DNA from: VRUE01 sp035556755
GTDB lineage: Bacteria; Actinomycetota; Thermoleophilia; Solirubrobacterales; 70-9
Length of the DNA stretch: 6,095 nt
Assembly (NCBI GenBank): GCA_035556755.1
Contig: DATMEP010000066.1
Coordinates: 1-6,095 of the forward strand
Direction: 5' to 3'
The translations under genes and the position numbers were made by a program. Of this stretch, positions 1 to 5,846 are shown in pieces; positions within the stretch are counted from its first letter, which is position 1, and each line of letters starts with the position of its first letter. The notes beneath the pieces were generated by a model. The model worked only from the letters and a program-made list of their open reading frames with translations, was not told the origin of the DNA and searched no databases.

Positions 1-819
1 GATGTCCTCTCGACCGGGAGCTATGAGACCCCGCTGCTCGACCAGCAGGGGATCGAAACCGTGACGTTCGGCAAGTACAACGCCAACAAGGACATCTTCG
101 CGGCTCCGGCCGACGAGGACTGGGAGACCGCAGCGGACATGCCCGAGGGCTGCAAGGTTGCGGCCGAGTCGACGACCGGCAACCTCGTCATCTGGCAATC
201 CCTGATCGACCAGATCGACGGTCGGGAGATCGCCGAGGGCTCGGACGACCTCGAGCTTGTCACGGCCGACTATCAGGTCATGCCGCAGCTGATCGCCGAC
301 GGCGAGATCTGCGGCGCGGTCCTGGACCCGGTGCAGGGCACCGAGGCACTCCGAACCGGGCTCATCAAGCCCCTGTATGACGGTAAGTCCGCGTCGCAGC
401 TCTACGCGGAAGAGATCGCCGAGGATCCCGACCACCTCGGGGTGAACTCCAACAACTTCGTCGCCCGCAAGGAGTGGTTCGACGAGCACCCGGAGGAGGT
501 TGCGTTCTTCCTCGACGTCTGGCAGGAGGGGATGGACGAGTGGTCCAAGAACTCGGACCAGATCATCCACGACAACCCCGAGGATTTCGCGATCCAGAGC
601 CCAGAGGACGAGAAGTTCATGCAGGACTACGTGAAGAACGTGTTCAACTTCTCGCAGCCGTCGGTGTACCTGACGCCGGAATGGATCGAGAACGAGGCCG
701 GCGTGTTCGACCTGATCCAAGCCGCAGGGGTGATCGACGAGGGTCAGACCCTGCCTGAGCACGCAGTGGTCGACCCGAAGACGGGGGAGGTCACCGAGGT
801 GATCGGCGGGGACGAGTAG
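1..819 (+). CDS. ABC transporter substrate-binding protein, NMT1/TauA/SsuA-like (5' end missing)
   Basis: The frame is open from the first base, so the start and signal peptide lie outside the window; 272 residues are visible. Family proteins usually run to about 320-350 residues, so roughly the first 50-80 are missing. In this family the protein is extracytoplasmic and hands a small ligand to the permeases downstream. The visible part has the pattern of NMT1-like binding proteins: a segment ending GIETV, then residues near 'STTGNLVIWQ' (lobe hinge and second-lobe entry), 'GAVLDPVQGTEALRTGLIKP' (a ligand-site-type loop after a helix), and a helical C-terminal lobe with 'NNFVARKEWFDEHPEEVAFF', where family members carry 'vv...f..ehPe.v..fl'. 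The protein is very acidic, as many secreted binding proteins of high-GC Gram-positives are. A GTG at 61 could be mistaken for a start, but it lies inside the fold. Ligand unknown; nitrate, sulfonate, taurine, a pyrimidine precursor or an aromatic acid are all possible for this class. The two permease genes follow directly. Confidence 0.85.
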   Translation, partial: DVLSTGSYETPLLDQQGIETVTFGKYNANKDIFAAPADEDWETAADMPEGCKVAAESTTGNLVIWQSLIDQIDGREIAEGSDDLELVTADYQVMPQLIADGEICGAVLDPVQGTEALRTGLIKPLYDGKSASQLYAEEIAEDPDHLGVNSNNFVARKEWFDEHPEEVAFFLDVWQEGMDEWSKNSDQIIHDNPEDFAIQSPEDEKFMQDYVKNVFNFSQPSVYLTPEWIENEAGVFDLIQAAGVIDEGQTLPEHAVVDPKTGEVTEVIGGDE

Positions 820-881
820 GTCCCAGCCAGGAAGCGATTCCGAGATAGCGAGAGGACGAGTTGGAGGCTGGTGCCAGCACG

Positions 882-1700
882 ATGCGGCTGCCGACCCTGA
901 AGGGCGGCGGGTACTTCCGCAGCCGGGCGTTCGCCAGAGTCGTCCTCTCGATCCTCGGGATGCTGTCGTTCCTCGGTCTCTGGGCGGCGCTGTCGGAGTG
1001 GGCGTTCGAGCCCTTCATCCTGCCGTCGCCCTTCGCGGTCGTCGAGAACATGGGCGTCCTGCTCGGCGAGGGCCTCGTTAGCGAGGCCTTCCTGAAGAGC
1101 CTGCAAAAGACGCTGATGGGGTGGGCGGCAGCCATCGTGATCGGGATCCCGATCGGGCTGTTGATGGGGCGCTACCGGTACGCTCGGGCGTTCTTCCACG
1201 ACTTCGTCTACGTGTTGTCGAACGTGCCGCTGGTCGTCTACGCGGTGATCTCGCTCGTGGTCTTCGGGATCAGCGACATCGGGCCGGCGTTCGTGGTCAT
1301 GCTCCTGGTGCTGCCCGCCGTCTCGATCAACGTCGCGGCCGGGGTGGCCTCGGCCGATCAGGGGCTGTTGGCGATGAGCCGGGCATTCGGGCGCAGCGGC
1401 CCCACGGTCACGAGGTTCGTGATCGTCCCTGCGGTGCTGCCGTTCCTGCTCGCGGCGGCGCGCGTCTCCTTCGCCGACTCGTGGAAGCTCGAGGCCCTGA
1501 CCGAGACGTTCGGCAGCGCCAGCGGAGTCGGCTTCCAGATCCACAAGGCGTTCACGACCTTCTCGGTTCTCGACGCCCTCTCGTGGATGATGTTCTTCGT
1601 CATCTTCGTGATCGTGATCGAGCGTGTGCTCCTGGCCCCCGCCGAGCGGAGGATCTTCGCCTGGCGCAACCCAGGCCAGGCGAGGGACTCGGAAGCATGA
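882..1700 (+). CDS. ABC transporter permease, nitrate/sulfonate/taurine class (first of two)
   Basis: This is a 272-residue integral membrane subunit of the BPD_transp_1 (PF00528) type, which forms the translocation channel. Hydrophobic segments lie near residues 18-38, 78-95, 108-128, 133-153, 180-196 and 232-252. The stretch 'FILPSPFAVVENM' (about 45-57) is typical of the SsuC/TauC group. The cytoplasmic coupling loop is near residues 160-188 (SRAFG...RFVIVPAVLP): the terminal I/V-x-P-x-LP part is retained, but the leading EAA triplet is not. 'FGSASGVGFQI' (210-220) is the usual C-terminal family signature. I chose the ATG at 882; GGAGG lies 14 bases upstream, which is long. The alternative is an in-frame TTG at 861 with GAGGA 4 bases upstream, which would add 7 residues. 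The gene lies 62 bases after the binding-protein stop with no terminator seen, so it is probably co-transcribed. Its sequence differs clearly from the second permease, which suggests a heterodimer. Confidence 0.88.
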   Translation: MRLPTLKGGGYFRSRAFARVVLSILGMLSFLGLWAALSEWAFEPFILPSPFAVVENMGVLLGEGLVSEAFLKSLQKTLMGWAAAIVIGIPIGLLMGRYRYARAFFHDFVYVLSNVPLVVYAVISLVVFGISDIGPAFVVMLLVLPAVSINVAAGVASADQGLLAMSRAFGRSGPTVTRFVIVPAVLPFLLAAARVSFADSWKLEALTETFGSASGVGFQIHKAFTTFSVLDALSWMMFFVIFVIVIERVLLAPAERRIFAWRNPGQARDSEA

Positions 1701-1733
1701 TCCGGCGCGCCGACACCGGTGTTGGGAGCCACG

Positions 1734-2606
1734 ATGGGCTCGGCTGAGCGCGCGGAGCTGCCGGGGTTCGACCCCCGGGACCCGGACATCACCGAGGCGC
1801 TCGACTCGGTCGACCCGCTCGAGGGCGGACGTGCCAGGGGACTCTGGCGTGTTCTCACCTCCGACCTGGCGGCGGTGTGGACCGCTCGGATCCTGTCCAT
1901 CCTCATCTGGGCGTTTGCCGCGTCACAGATCGACCGCATCCCCGGCCCGGTCGAAGTGGTCGAGTTCCTCGGGGATCACAGCGAACTGCTGTGGCCCAAC
2001 ATCTGGGTCAGCGTCCAGTCCGCTCTTTGGGCGCTCTCGATCATCCTGGTGGTAGGCATCCTGGTCGGCTTCGCGATGGGCAGGTGGTGGCAGGTGCGCT
2101 ACTTCCTCACCGACCTCGTGATGGTGGGCATCGCCCTGCCCGCGTTCATCTGGGCCCTGCTGGCCGTGATGTGGTTTGGCTTCGGCGACATCGGCCCGAT
2201 CTTCGTCGCCTGCATTTCGGCGACGCCGATGCTGATTGTCAGCACGCGACAGGGGGCCGAGGCGGTCGACGGCGACCTCCAAAAGATGTCGACCGCGTAC
2301 CACGTGCCCGTCGTGCGACAGTTCCGGCACCTCGTGCTGCCGACGATGAGCGAATACATCATCGCCGGGTTCCGGTTCGCCACCCTTGCCGCGTGGGGCG
2401 CGATCCTGCTGGTCGAGTTCTTCGGCAGCGAGGAGGGAGTCGGCTTCCAGGCCGCCTATTGGTACGACGCCGGTAGCTTCACCGGGATGATGGCCTGGGG
2501 CGTCGTGATGCTGTTGATCATCGTCGCTGTCGACAAGCTGATCATGGAGCCGGTCCTGCGCCGGACGCGACGCTGGCGGGCCGAGAGCACGGCCTGGACG
2601 TTGTAG
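1734..2606 (+). CDS. ABC transporter permease, nitrate/sulfonate/taurine class (second of two)
   Basis: This 290-residue membrane protein is paralogous to the preceding permease. Shared landmarks are 'GFGDIGPIFVA' here against 'GISDIGPAFVV' there, and 'FGSEEGVGFQA' against 'FGSASGVGFQI'. Hydrophobic segments lie near residues 52-66, 98-115, 127-148, 154-170, 207-228 and 251-268. A soluble acidic N-terminal tail of about 45 residues precedes the first helix and is longer than in the partner. The coupling loop near 178-204 (LQKMSTAYHV...HLVLPTM) is degenerate: the usual EAA is absent, and the normally conserved Gly is replaced around His190. The ATG at 1734 was chosen because GGGAG (1724-1728) lies 5 bases upstream; the GTG at 1719 has no ribosome-binding site. 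The gap to the first permease is 33 bases. The likely role is the second half of a heterodimeric channel in the inner membrane. The gene's end overlaps the predicted lipoprotein signal peptide. Confidence 0.87.
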   Translation: MGSAERAELPGFDPRDPDITEALDSVDPLEGGRARGLWRVLTSDLAAVWTARILSILIWAFAASQIDRIPGPVEVVEFLGDHSELLWPNIWVSVQSALWALSIILVVGILVGFAMGRWWQVRYFLTDLVMVGIALPAFIWALLAVMWFGFGDIGPIFVACISATPMLIVSTRQGAEAVDGDLQKMSTAYHVPVVRQFRHLVLPTMSEYIIAGFRFATLAAWGAILLVEFFGSEEGVGFQAAYWYDAGSFTGMMAWGVVMLLIIVAVDKLIMEPVLRRTRRWRAESTAWTL

Positions 2607-3172
2607 TACGGGGCGCGCTGCTGGCCGGCCTGATCGCCGGCGCGCTGCTGCTGGGCTGCGGCGAGGGGGAGGGGGACGACGTCGCGGACGACTTCGTCCA
2701 GAAGGCGGACAGCCGCCTGGTGAAGGTCCAGAGCGTCGGCCTGGCCGCGTTCGGCCCGATCAATCCGCACACGGCCGGTCCCGCGCACGCGGCTGCGGCG
2801 TTCGGCAAGCCCGACTCGGCGGTCCAGAGAGGGTCAGTCTGCTCGCGGCACTGGACGGGCCTCGGCCTGACAATCGAATTCGGCGTGGGCGAGGGCGAGG
2901 ATCCGTGCGGATCAAGGGCGGGCATCGAGCGCATCACGGTCGCCGGGTCTGTGGCCGCGGACGCCGGCTGGCGCACCGCCGAAGGGATCCGGCCGGGCAT
3001 GTCGCTGACCGCCGTGCGGCGGATCTATCCCGAGGCCGGCCGGCAGGCCGGACGTGAGCTCGTCCTCGTCGAACCGGCTCCCGGAGCCGGCCCGGGGCGG
3101 ATCCCGGTCCTCACGGTGACCATCGACCACGGGCGCGTGGACGGCCTGATCTTCCCGATCGGCGGTGGCTAG
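2594..3172 (+). CDS. Small predicted lipoprotein, two-repeat type, unusual start
   Basis: The frame encodes a textbook lipoprotein signal: a short start with one Arg, a run of Ala/Leu/Gly/Ile, and a lipobox L-L-G-C with the Cys codon at 2657-2659, followed by an acidic Gly/Glu/Asp linker. No ATG, GTG or TTG occurs in this frame between the stop near 2472 and a GTG at 2720. The GTG start would remove the whole signal peptide, so I propose the CTG at 2594 (192 residues), with a weak GAGAG 6 bases upstream. It overlaps the last 13 bases of the permease gene, suggesting translational coupling. The mature part seems to hold two related halves: 'AFGPINPHTAG...FGKPDS' then C..(H)W and 'GLTIEF', and 'WRTAEGIRPGMSLTAVRRIY' followed by beta-rich sequence. 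The 'G(M/D)S...V...Y/G' pattern recalls BamE/SmpA-like or BLIP-like folds, by eye only. Two Cys (in SVCSRHW and DPCGS) could form a disulfide. Function unknown; an accessory role with the transporter is possible. A lost or mis-sequenced start codon is the alternative. Confidence 0.68.
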   Translation: MDVVVRGALLAGLIAGALLLGCGEGEGDDVADDFVQKADSRLVKVQSVGLAAFGPINPHTAGPAHAAAAFGKPDSAVQRGSVCSRHWTGLGLTIEFGVGEGEDPCGSRAGIERITVAGSVAADAGWRTAEGIRPGMSLTAVRRIYPEAGRQAGRELVLVEPAPGAGPGRIPVLTVTIDHGRVDGLIFPIGGG

Positions 3173-3193
3173 CCGAGGCGAAGCTCGATCAGG
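3145..3193. other. Shared CTAG stop codons inside nested inverted repeats (convergent gene ends)
   Basis: The plus-strand lipoprotein gene ends with TAG at 3170-3172, and the minus-strand thiamine-diphosphate enzyme gene ends with TAG read from 3171 to 3169, so one CTAG supplies both stops. CTAG is the centre of the perfect 8-base palindrome GGCTAGCC (3167-3174). A TCGGC/GCCGA pair (3159-3163 and 3172-3176) and a perfect 7-base pair CCTGATC/GATCAGG (3145-3151 and 3187-3193) flank or overlap it. A hairpin could form on either transcript, but no T-run follows on either strand, so it is not a standard intrinsic terminator. The repeat arms also code for protein and may be chance in GC-rich DNA. 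Confidence 0.35.
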
Positions 3194-4755
3194 TTGGGCA
3201 CCGAGTCAGCGAACGCATCGGCAAGCAGCGCCGGCAGGACGCCGGGGTCGTCGAGGCGGTGCCCGCGTCCGCCGAGCCCCCGGGCCACGGCGGCGAAGTC
3301 GGGGCTCGCCAGGTCCACCCCCAGCGGCGGCTGACCCAGGTCGAGCATCTGGCGCCGGATCTCGCCGTAGCCGCCGTCGTTGACGACGACGACGGCGAGC
3401 GGGAGGCCGAGCTCACAGGCGAGGGCGAACTCCGGAAGGGTGAACATCGCGCCGCCGTCGCCGATCAGCACGACGACCTGGCTCTCGGGATTCGCCAGCC
3501 GGGCGCCGATGCCGGCGGGTATCCCGTACCCGAGCGGGGCGAAGCCACTCGGATAGAGGAAACGGCGCGGCGCCGAGCGCGAGAGCAGGTGAACGGCGCC
3601 GTAGTAACAGGCCATGGTCGAGTCGCCGGCGAGGATCGAGTCGCCGTCCAGCGTGGCCTCGAGCGCGGCGATCAGCTCCGCGTAGGCGCCGCCGTCCTCA
3701 CGGGCCTCGGCAGCCAAGCGGCTCCGCAGCTCGCCGGCCTGGCCGGCGCCCCGGTCGCGCGGGGCCCCGTCCCGGACGCGGGCGAGGATGCCCGCGAGGG
3801 CTTCGGCGGCGTCAGCGGTGATCGCCACCGCGGCGAGCACGTTCTTGTGGCGCTGCGCGGGGTCGATGTCGATTCGCACGACGTCGCCGGACACCGGGAG
3901 CGGGGGATCGCGCCAGAGCTCCGCCTCGCCGAGCTCGGTTCCGACCACCAGCACGGCGTCGCAATCGGCGAGGTAGCGCTGCGCGGCCGCCAGCCGGAGT
4001 GACGCCCCGAGCGACACGGGCTCGCGCTCCGAGACGGCGCCCTTCCCGTTGGCGGTCGTAATCACCGGCGCGGCCAGCGTCCGCGCCAGCTCGAGCGCCT
4101 CGGCGCCGGCCCCCGCAGCACCGCCGCCCAGCACGATCGCCGCGCGCCGAGCGCCGCCCAGGAGCTGTGCCGCTCGCGCCAGCGAGGCTGGATCGGGAGC
4201 CGGCGGTGGCGGTGGCGGCGAGGGTGGGGTGGAGACCTCGCCGATCGTCTCCAGCTCGTCGAGGGGGATTTCCACGTACGCCGGCCGGGGCCGCGCCGAC
4301 GCGAAGCTTGCGAACGCCGTGTCGATGGCCGCGGCCGCCGCGGCCGGCGTCCCGACCCGTACCGCCGAGGCGAGCACGCCCTGCATAGCGCCGAGCTGGT
4401 CGCGCAGCTCGTGCAGATGGCCGGTGTCCCGTCCGCTGACCTCCGAGCTCATGCCGGGCGCGAGCACCAACATGGGGACGGAGTCGGCATGGGCGGTCGC
4501 CACCGCGGTGGCCAGATTGAGGATGCCCGGGCCACTGGTGACGACGGCGACTCCCGGGCCGCCGCCGCTGCGGGCGTACCCGTCGGCCGCGTAACCGGCG
4601 CCCTGCTCGTGCCGCGGTGTTACGTGGGTGATCGACGACTCGGCGAGGTGGCGGTAGAGCGGCAGATTGTGGGTGCCCGGGATCCCGAAGACGTGGCGCA
4701 CCCCGTGAGCCTCGAGCCGTTCGATCACCGCCTCGGCAGTGGTCAGGGTGGGCAT
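3169..4755 (-). CDS. Thiamine-diphosphate-dependent enzyme, acetolactate synthase/2-oxoacid decarboxylase superfamily
   Basis: This complete 528-residue protein has the three-domain order of the family. The N-terminal PYR domain (about 1-165) carries 'VFGIPGTHNLPLYRHL' and 'RHEQGAGYAADGYAR', with Glu50 as the expected cofactor-activating glutamate. A central domain (about 190-330) contains 'VVGTELGEAELW'. The C-terminal PP domain (about 355-528) has the Mg/diphosphate motif GDGG at 432-435, ending in Asn459-Asp460. A six-proline run at 180-185 joins the first two domains. The 'FGIPG.H.L.LYR' and 'LHELRDQ' stretches resemble the AruI-type (5-guanidino-2-oxopentanoate decarboxylase) branch more than biosynthetic IlvB, and no regulatory small-subunit gene is nearby. 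The likely reaction is non-oxidative decarboxylation of a 2-oxoacid, or carboligation, in the cytoplasm; the substrate is undetermined. The ATG at 4755 has GGGGAGGA 8 bases upstream. The gene lies 28 bases downstream of the amidohydrolase, so one operon is likely. Confidence 0.9.
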   Translation of the reverse strand: MPTLTTAEAVIERLEAHGVRHVFGIPGTHNLPLYRHLAESSITHVTPRHEQGAGYAADGYARSGGGPGVAVVTSGPGILNLATAVATAHADSVPMLVLAPGMSSEVSGRDTGHLHELRDQLGAMQGVLASAVRVGTPAAAAAAIDTAFASFASARPRPAYVEIPLDELETIGEVSTPPSPPPPPPAPDPASLARAAQLLGGARRAAIVLGGGAAGAGAEALELARTLAAPVITTANGKGAVSEREPVSLGASLRLAAAQRYLADCDAVLVVGTELGEAELWRDPPLPVSGDVVRIDIDPAQRHKNVLAAVAITADAAEALAGILARVRDGAPRDRGAGQAGELRSRLAAEAREDGGAYAELIAALEATLDGDSILAGDSTMACYYGAVHLLSRSAPRRFLYPSGFAPLGYGIPAGIGARLANPESQVVVLIGDGGAMFTLPEFALACELGLPLAVVVVNDGGYGEIRRQMLDLGQPPLGVDLASPDFAAVARGLGGRGHRLDDPGVLPALLADAFADSVPNLIELRLG

Positions 4756-4763
4756 CGCTCGAA

Positions 4764-4771
4764 TCCTCCCC
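4764..4771 (-). promoter_or_regulatory. Strong Shine-Dalgarno for the thiamine-diphosphate enzyme
   Basis: Read on the minus strand this is GGGGAGGA, 8 bases before the ATG at 4755. It is the best ribosome-binding site in the window. It lies in the 28-base gap after the amidohydrolase stop, so the second gene of the pair can be translated independently of the first. Confidence 0.7.
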
Positions 4772-4783
4772 AGCCCGCTTTCG

Positions 4784-5761
4784 TCAGGCGGCGTCCGGCG
4801 GCAACCCGTAGAGCGCGTCGATGTTGGTCTCGGCCGCCTGGAGGGCGCCAGCCTCGCCTGCCACGGCCACCAGGTCGTCCCAGGGCGCCGGAGTCGCCAT
4901 GTCGCACGGGAGGTCGGTCCCCATCAGCAGGTTGTCGATCCCGACCTTCGCCAGCAGGAACTCCAGCGCCTGGCGGTCGTGGGTCAGGCAGTCGAAGCGA
5001 ATCTGTCCGATGTAGTCCGCGGGGTCTGTCGGCGCCGAGTCGTCGTAGGTGCGCACGGTGCGGGCGTGGCGGAGCCGGCCCTGCTGGTAGGCGAAATAGC
5101 CGCCCGAGTGGACGATCACGATGTTGAGGTCCGGGTGGCGGTCGAGGACGCCGGCCATGATCAGGCGCTCGATCGCGATCGTCGTCTCGAGCATGTTGCC
5201 GATGACGTTCGTGAGGTGGAAATCGGAGAACCCCGGGTGCGCGTGCTGGTAGGCGGGGTGGAGCATCACGGGCAGACCGAGCCTCTCCGCCTCCGTCCAG
5301 AAGGGGTCGATCACCGGATCGTCGAGGCGACGTTCGCCGGTGCTGGTTCCGATCTCGACGCCGACGCCCCCGGCTTCCTTCGCCTCGCGCAGCACCGACG
5401 CGGCCCGCTCAGGATTCTGCAGCGGGACCGTCGCCATCCACCGGAGTCGATCCGGGCGTTCGGCGGCCATGTCGCGGAGTCCCTCGTTGATGAGGGTTGC
5501 GAGGTCGCCGCTGATCCCAGGGTCGACGTCGTAGTAGAAGAACGGGGGGTCGACCGAGATGATCGCCGCCTCGAGGCCGCGCTCCTCCAGGTTCGCGACC
5601 TTGGAATTGGCGTCGGAGAATGCCGGCTCGAGCGTGTACTCGCCCTCGGGCCCGCCGCTCAGATGGCGGTCGCCGGTGACGGTCAAGCCGAACGCGGGCT
5701 CGCGCTCGAAGAACTCGACGACGCGCTCGGGGACGGCGTGGTTATGGATGTCGGTCTTCAA
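4784..5761 (-). CDS. Amidohydrolase-2 / ACMSD-like metal-dependent hydrolase or decarboxylase
   Basis: This 325-residue protein belongs to the amidohydrolase-related family (PF04909), which includes aminocarboxymuconate-semialdehyde decarboxylase and several aromatic-acid decarboxylases; these are cytoplasmic TIM-barrel metalloenzymes. Expected metal and catalytic residues are all present: the H-x-H pair in DIHNH (His6, His8), His168 in 'PVMLHPAYQH', His218 in 'IVIVHSGGYF', and Asp283 in 'LLMGTDLPCD'. 'GVGVEIGTS' (about 132-140) and 'DPFWTEAERLGLPVMLH' (about 152-168) are also typical of the family. I chose the TTG at 5761: it places DIHNH four residues from the N-terminus, as in relatives, and has AGAAGGGG just upstream. 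An in-frame GTG at 5782 has no ribosome-binding site, and the longer reading to 5905 runs through the promoter gap and into the divergent gene. The substrate is unknown. The downstream thiamine-diphosphate enzyme suggests consecutive steps in degrading a carboxylated, perhaps aromatic, compound. Confidence 0.88.
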   Translation of the reverse strand: MKTDIHNHAVPERVVEFFEREPAFGLTVTGDRHLSGGPEGEYTLEPAFSDANSKVANLEERGLEAAIISVDPPFFYYDVDPGISGDLATLINEGLRDMAAERPDRLRWMATVPLQNPERAASVLREAKEAGGVGVEIGTSTGERRLDDPVIDPFWTEAERLGLPVMLHPAYQHAHPGFSDFHLTNVIGNMLETTIAIERLIMAGVLDRHPDLNIVIVHSGGYFAYQQGRLRHARTVRTYDDSAPTDPADYIGQIRFDCLTHDRQALEFLLAKVGIDNLLMGTDLPCDMATPAPWDDLVAVAGEAGALQAAETNIDALYGLPPDAA

Positions 5762-5846
5762 GGCTGCCCCTTCTCTTGCCACTCGCAGTGACGCTAACGA
5801 TGTATATGCTGCGGCAGTAAGCGAGACTACACCGAGGAACCACCGA
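5762..5846. promoter_or_regulatory. Divergent promoter region between amidohydrolase and Dabb genes
   Basis: This 85-base spacer separates two genes transcribed away from each other, so it should hold both promoters. It contains an AT-rich spot unusual for the window, GATGTATATGCT (5799-5810); it could supply a -10 element on the plus strand (TATATG or TATGCT) or, read in reverse, TATACA on the minus strand. I could not find a convincing -35 box at 16-18 bases for either. An imperfect inverted repeat, CGCTAAC (5792-5798) with GTAAGCG (5817-5823), has 6 of 7 bases pairing and flanks this spot, as an operator would. GAGGA (5834-5838) is the ribosome-binding site of the rightward gene, 8 bases before its ATG. 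That a promoter lies here follows from gene layout; the exact elements are tentative. Confidence 0.5.
5767..5774 (-). promoter_or_regulatory. Shine-Dalgarno that sets the amidohydrolase TTG start
   Basis: On the minus strand the bases read AGAAGGGG, ending 5 bases before the TTG at 5761. No comparable site stands before the upstream in-frame GTG at 5782, so this motif is the main reason for choosing the TTG. Confidence 0.55.

Noticed and set aside
820..881. Terminator or promoter between binding protein and first permease
   Set aside because: No stable hairpin with a T-run and no convincing -35/-10 pair was seen in these 62 bases; it reads as an intra-operon spacer.
744..1544. Long minus-strand frame of 266 codons opposite the binding protein and first permease
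   Set aside because: It is rich in Arg, Asp, His and Gln with no domain pattern, as expected from the complement of GC-rich code; the plus strand has clear permease signatures.
2720..3172. GTG at 2720 as the start of the small protein
   Set aside because: It cuts off an obvious signal peptide and lipobox in the same frame, and no good ribosome-binding site precedes it.
3259..4002. Plus-strand frame of 247 codons opposite the thiamine-diphosphate enzyme
   Set aside because: It has no recognisable domain and no ribosome-binding site, and lies fully inside a gene with clear cofactor-binding motifs on the other strand.
3169..4755. Calling the thiamine-diphosphate enzyme a biosynthetic acetolactate synthase (ilvB)
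   Set aside because: The N-terminal motifs fit a decarboxylase-like branch better, and there is no small subunit or other branched-chain amino acid gene nearby.
4739..5791. Plus-strand frame of 350 codons opposite the amidohydrolase
   Set aside because: Its translation is repetitive Val/Asp/Arg/His without motifs, whereas the minus strand shows all metal ligands of the amidohydrolase family; it is a shadow.
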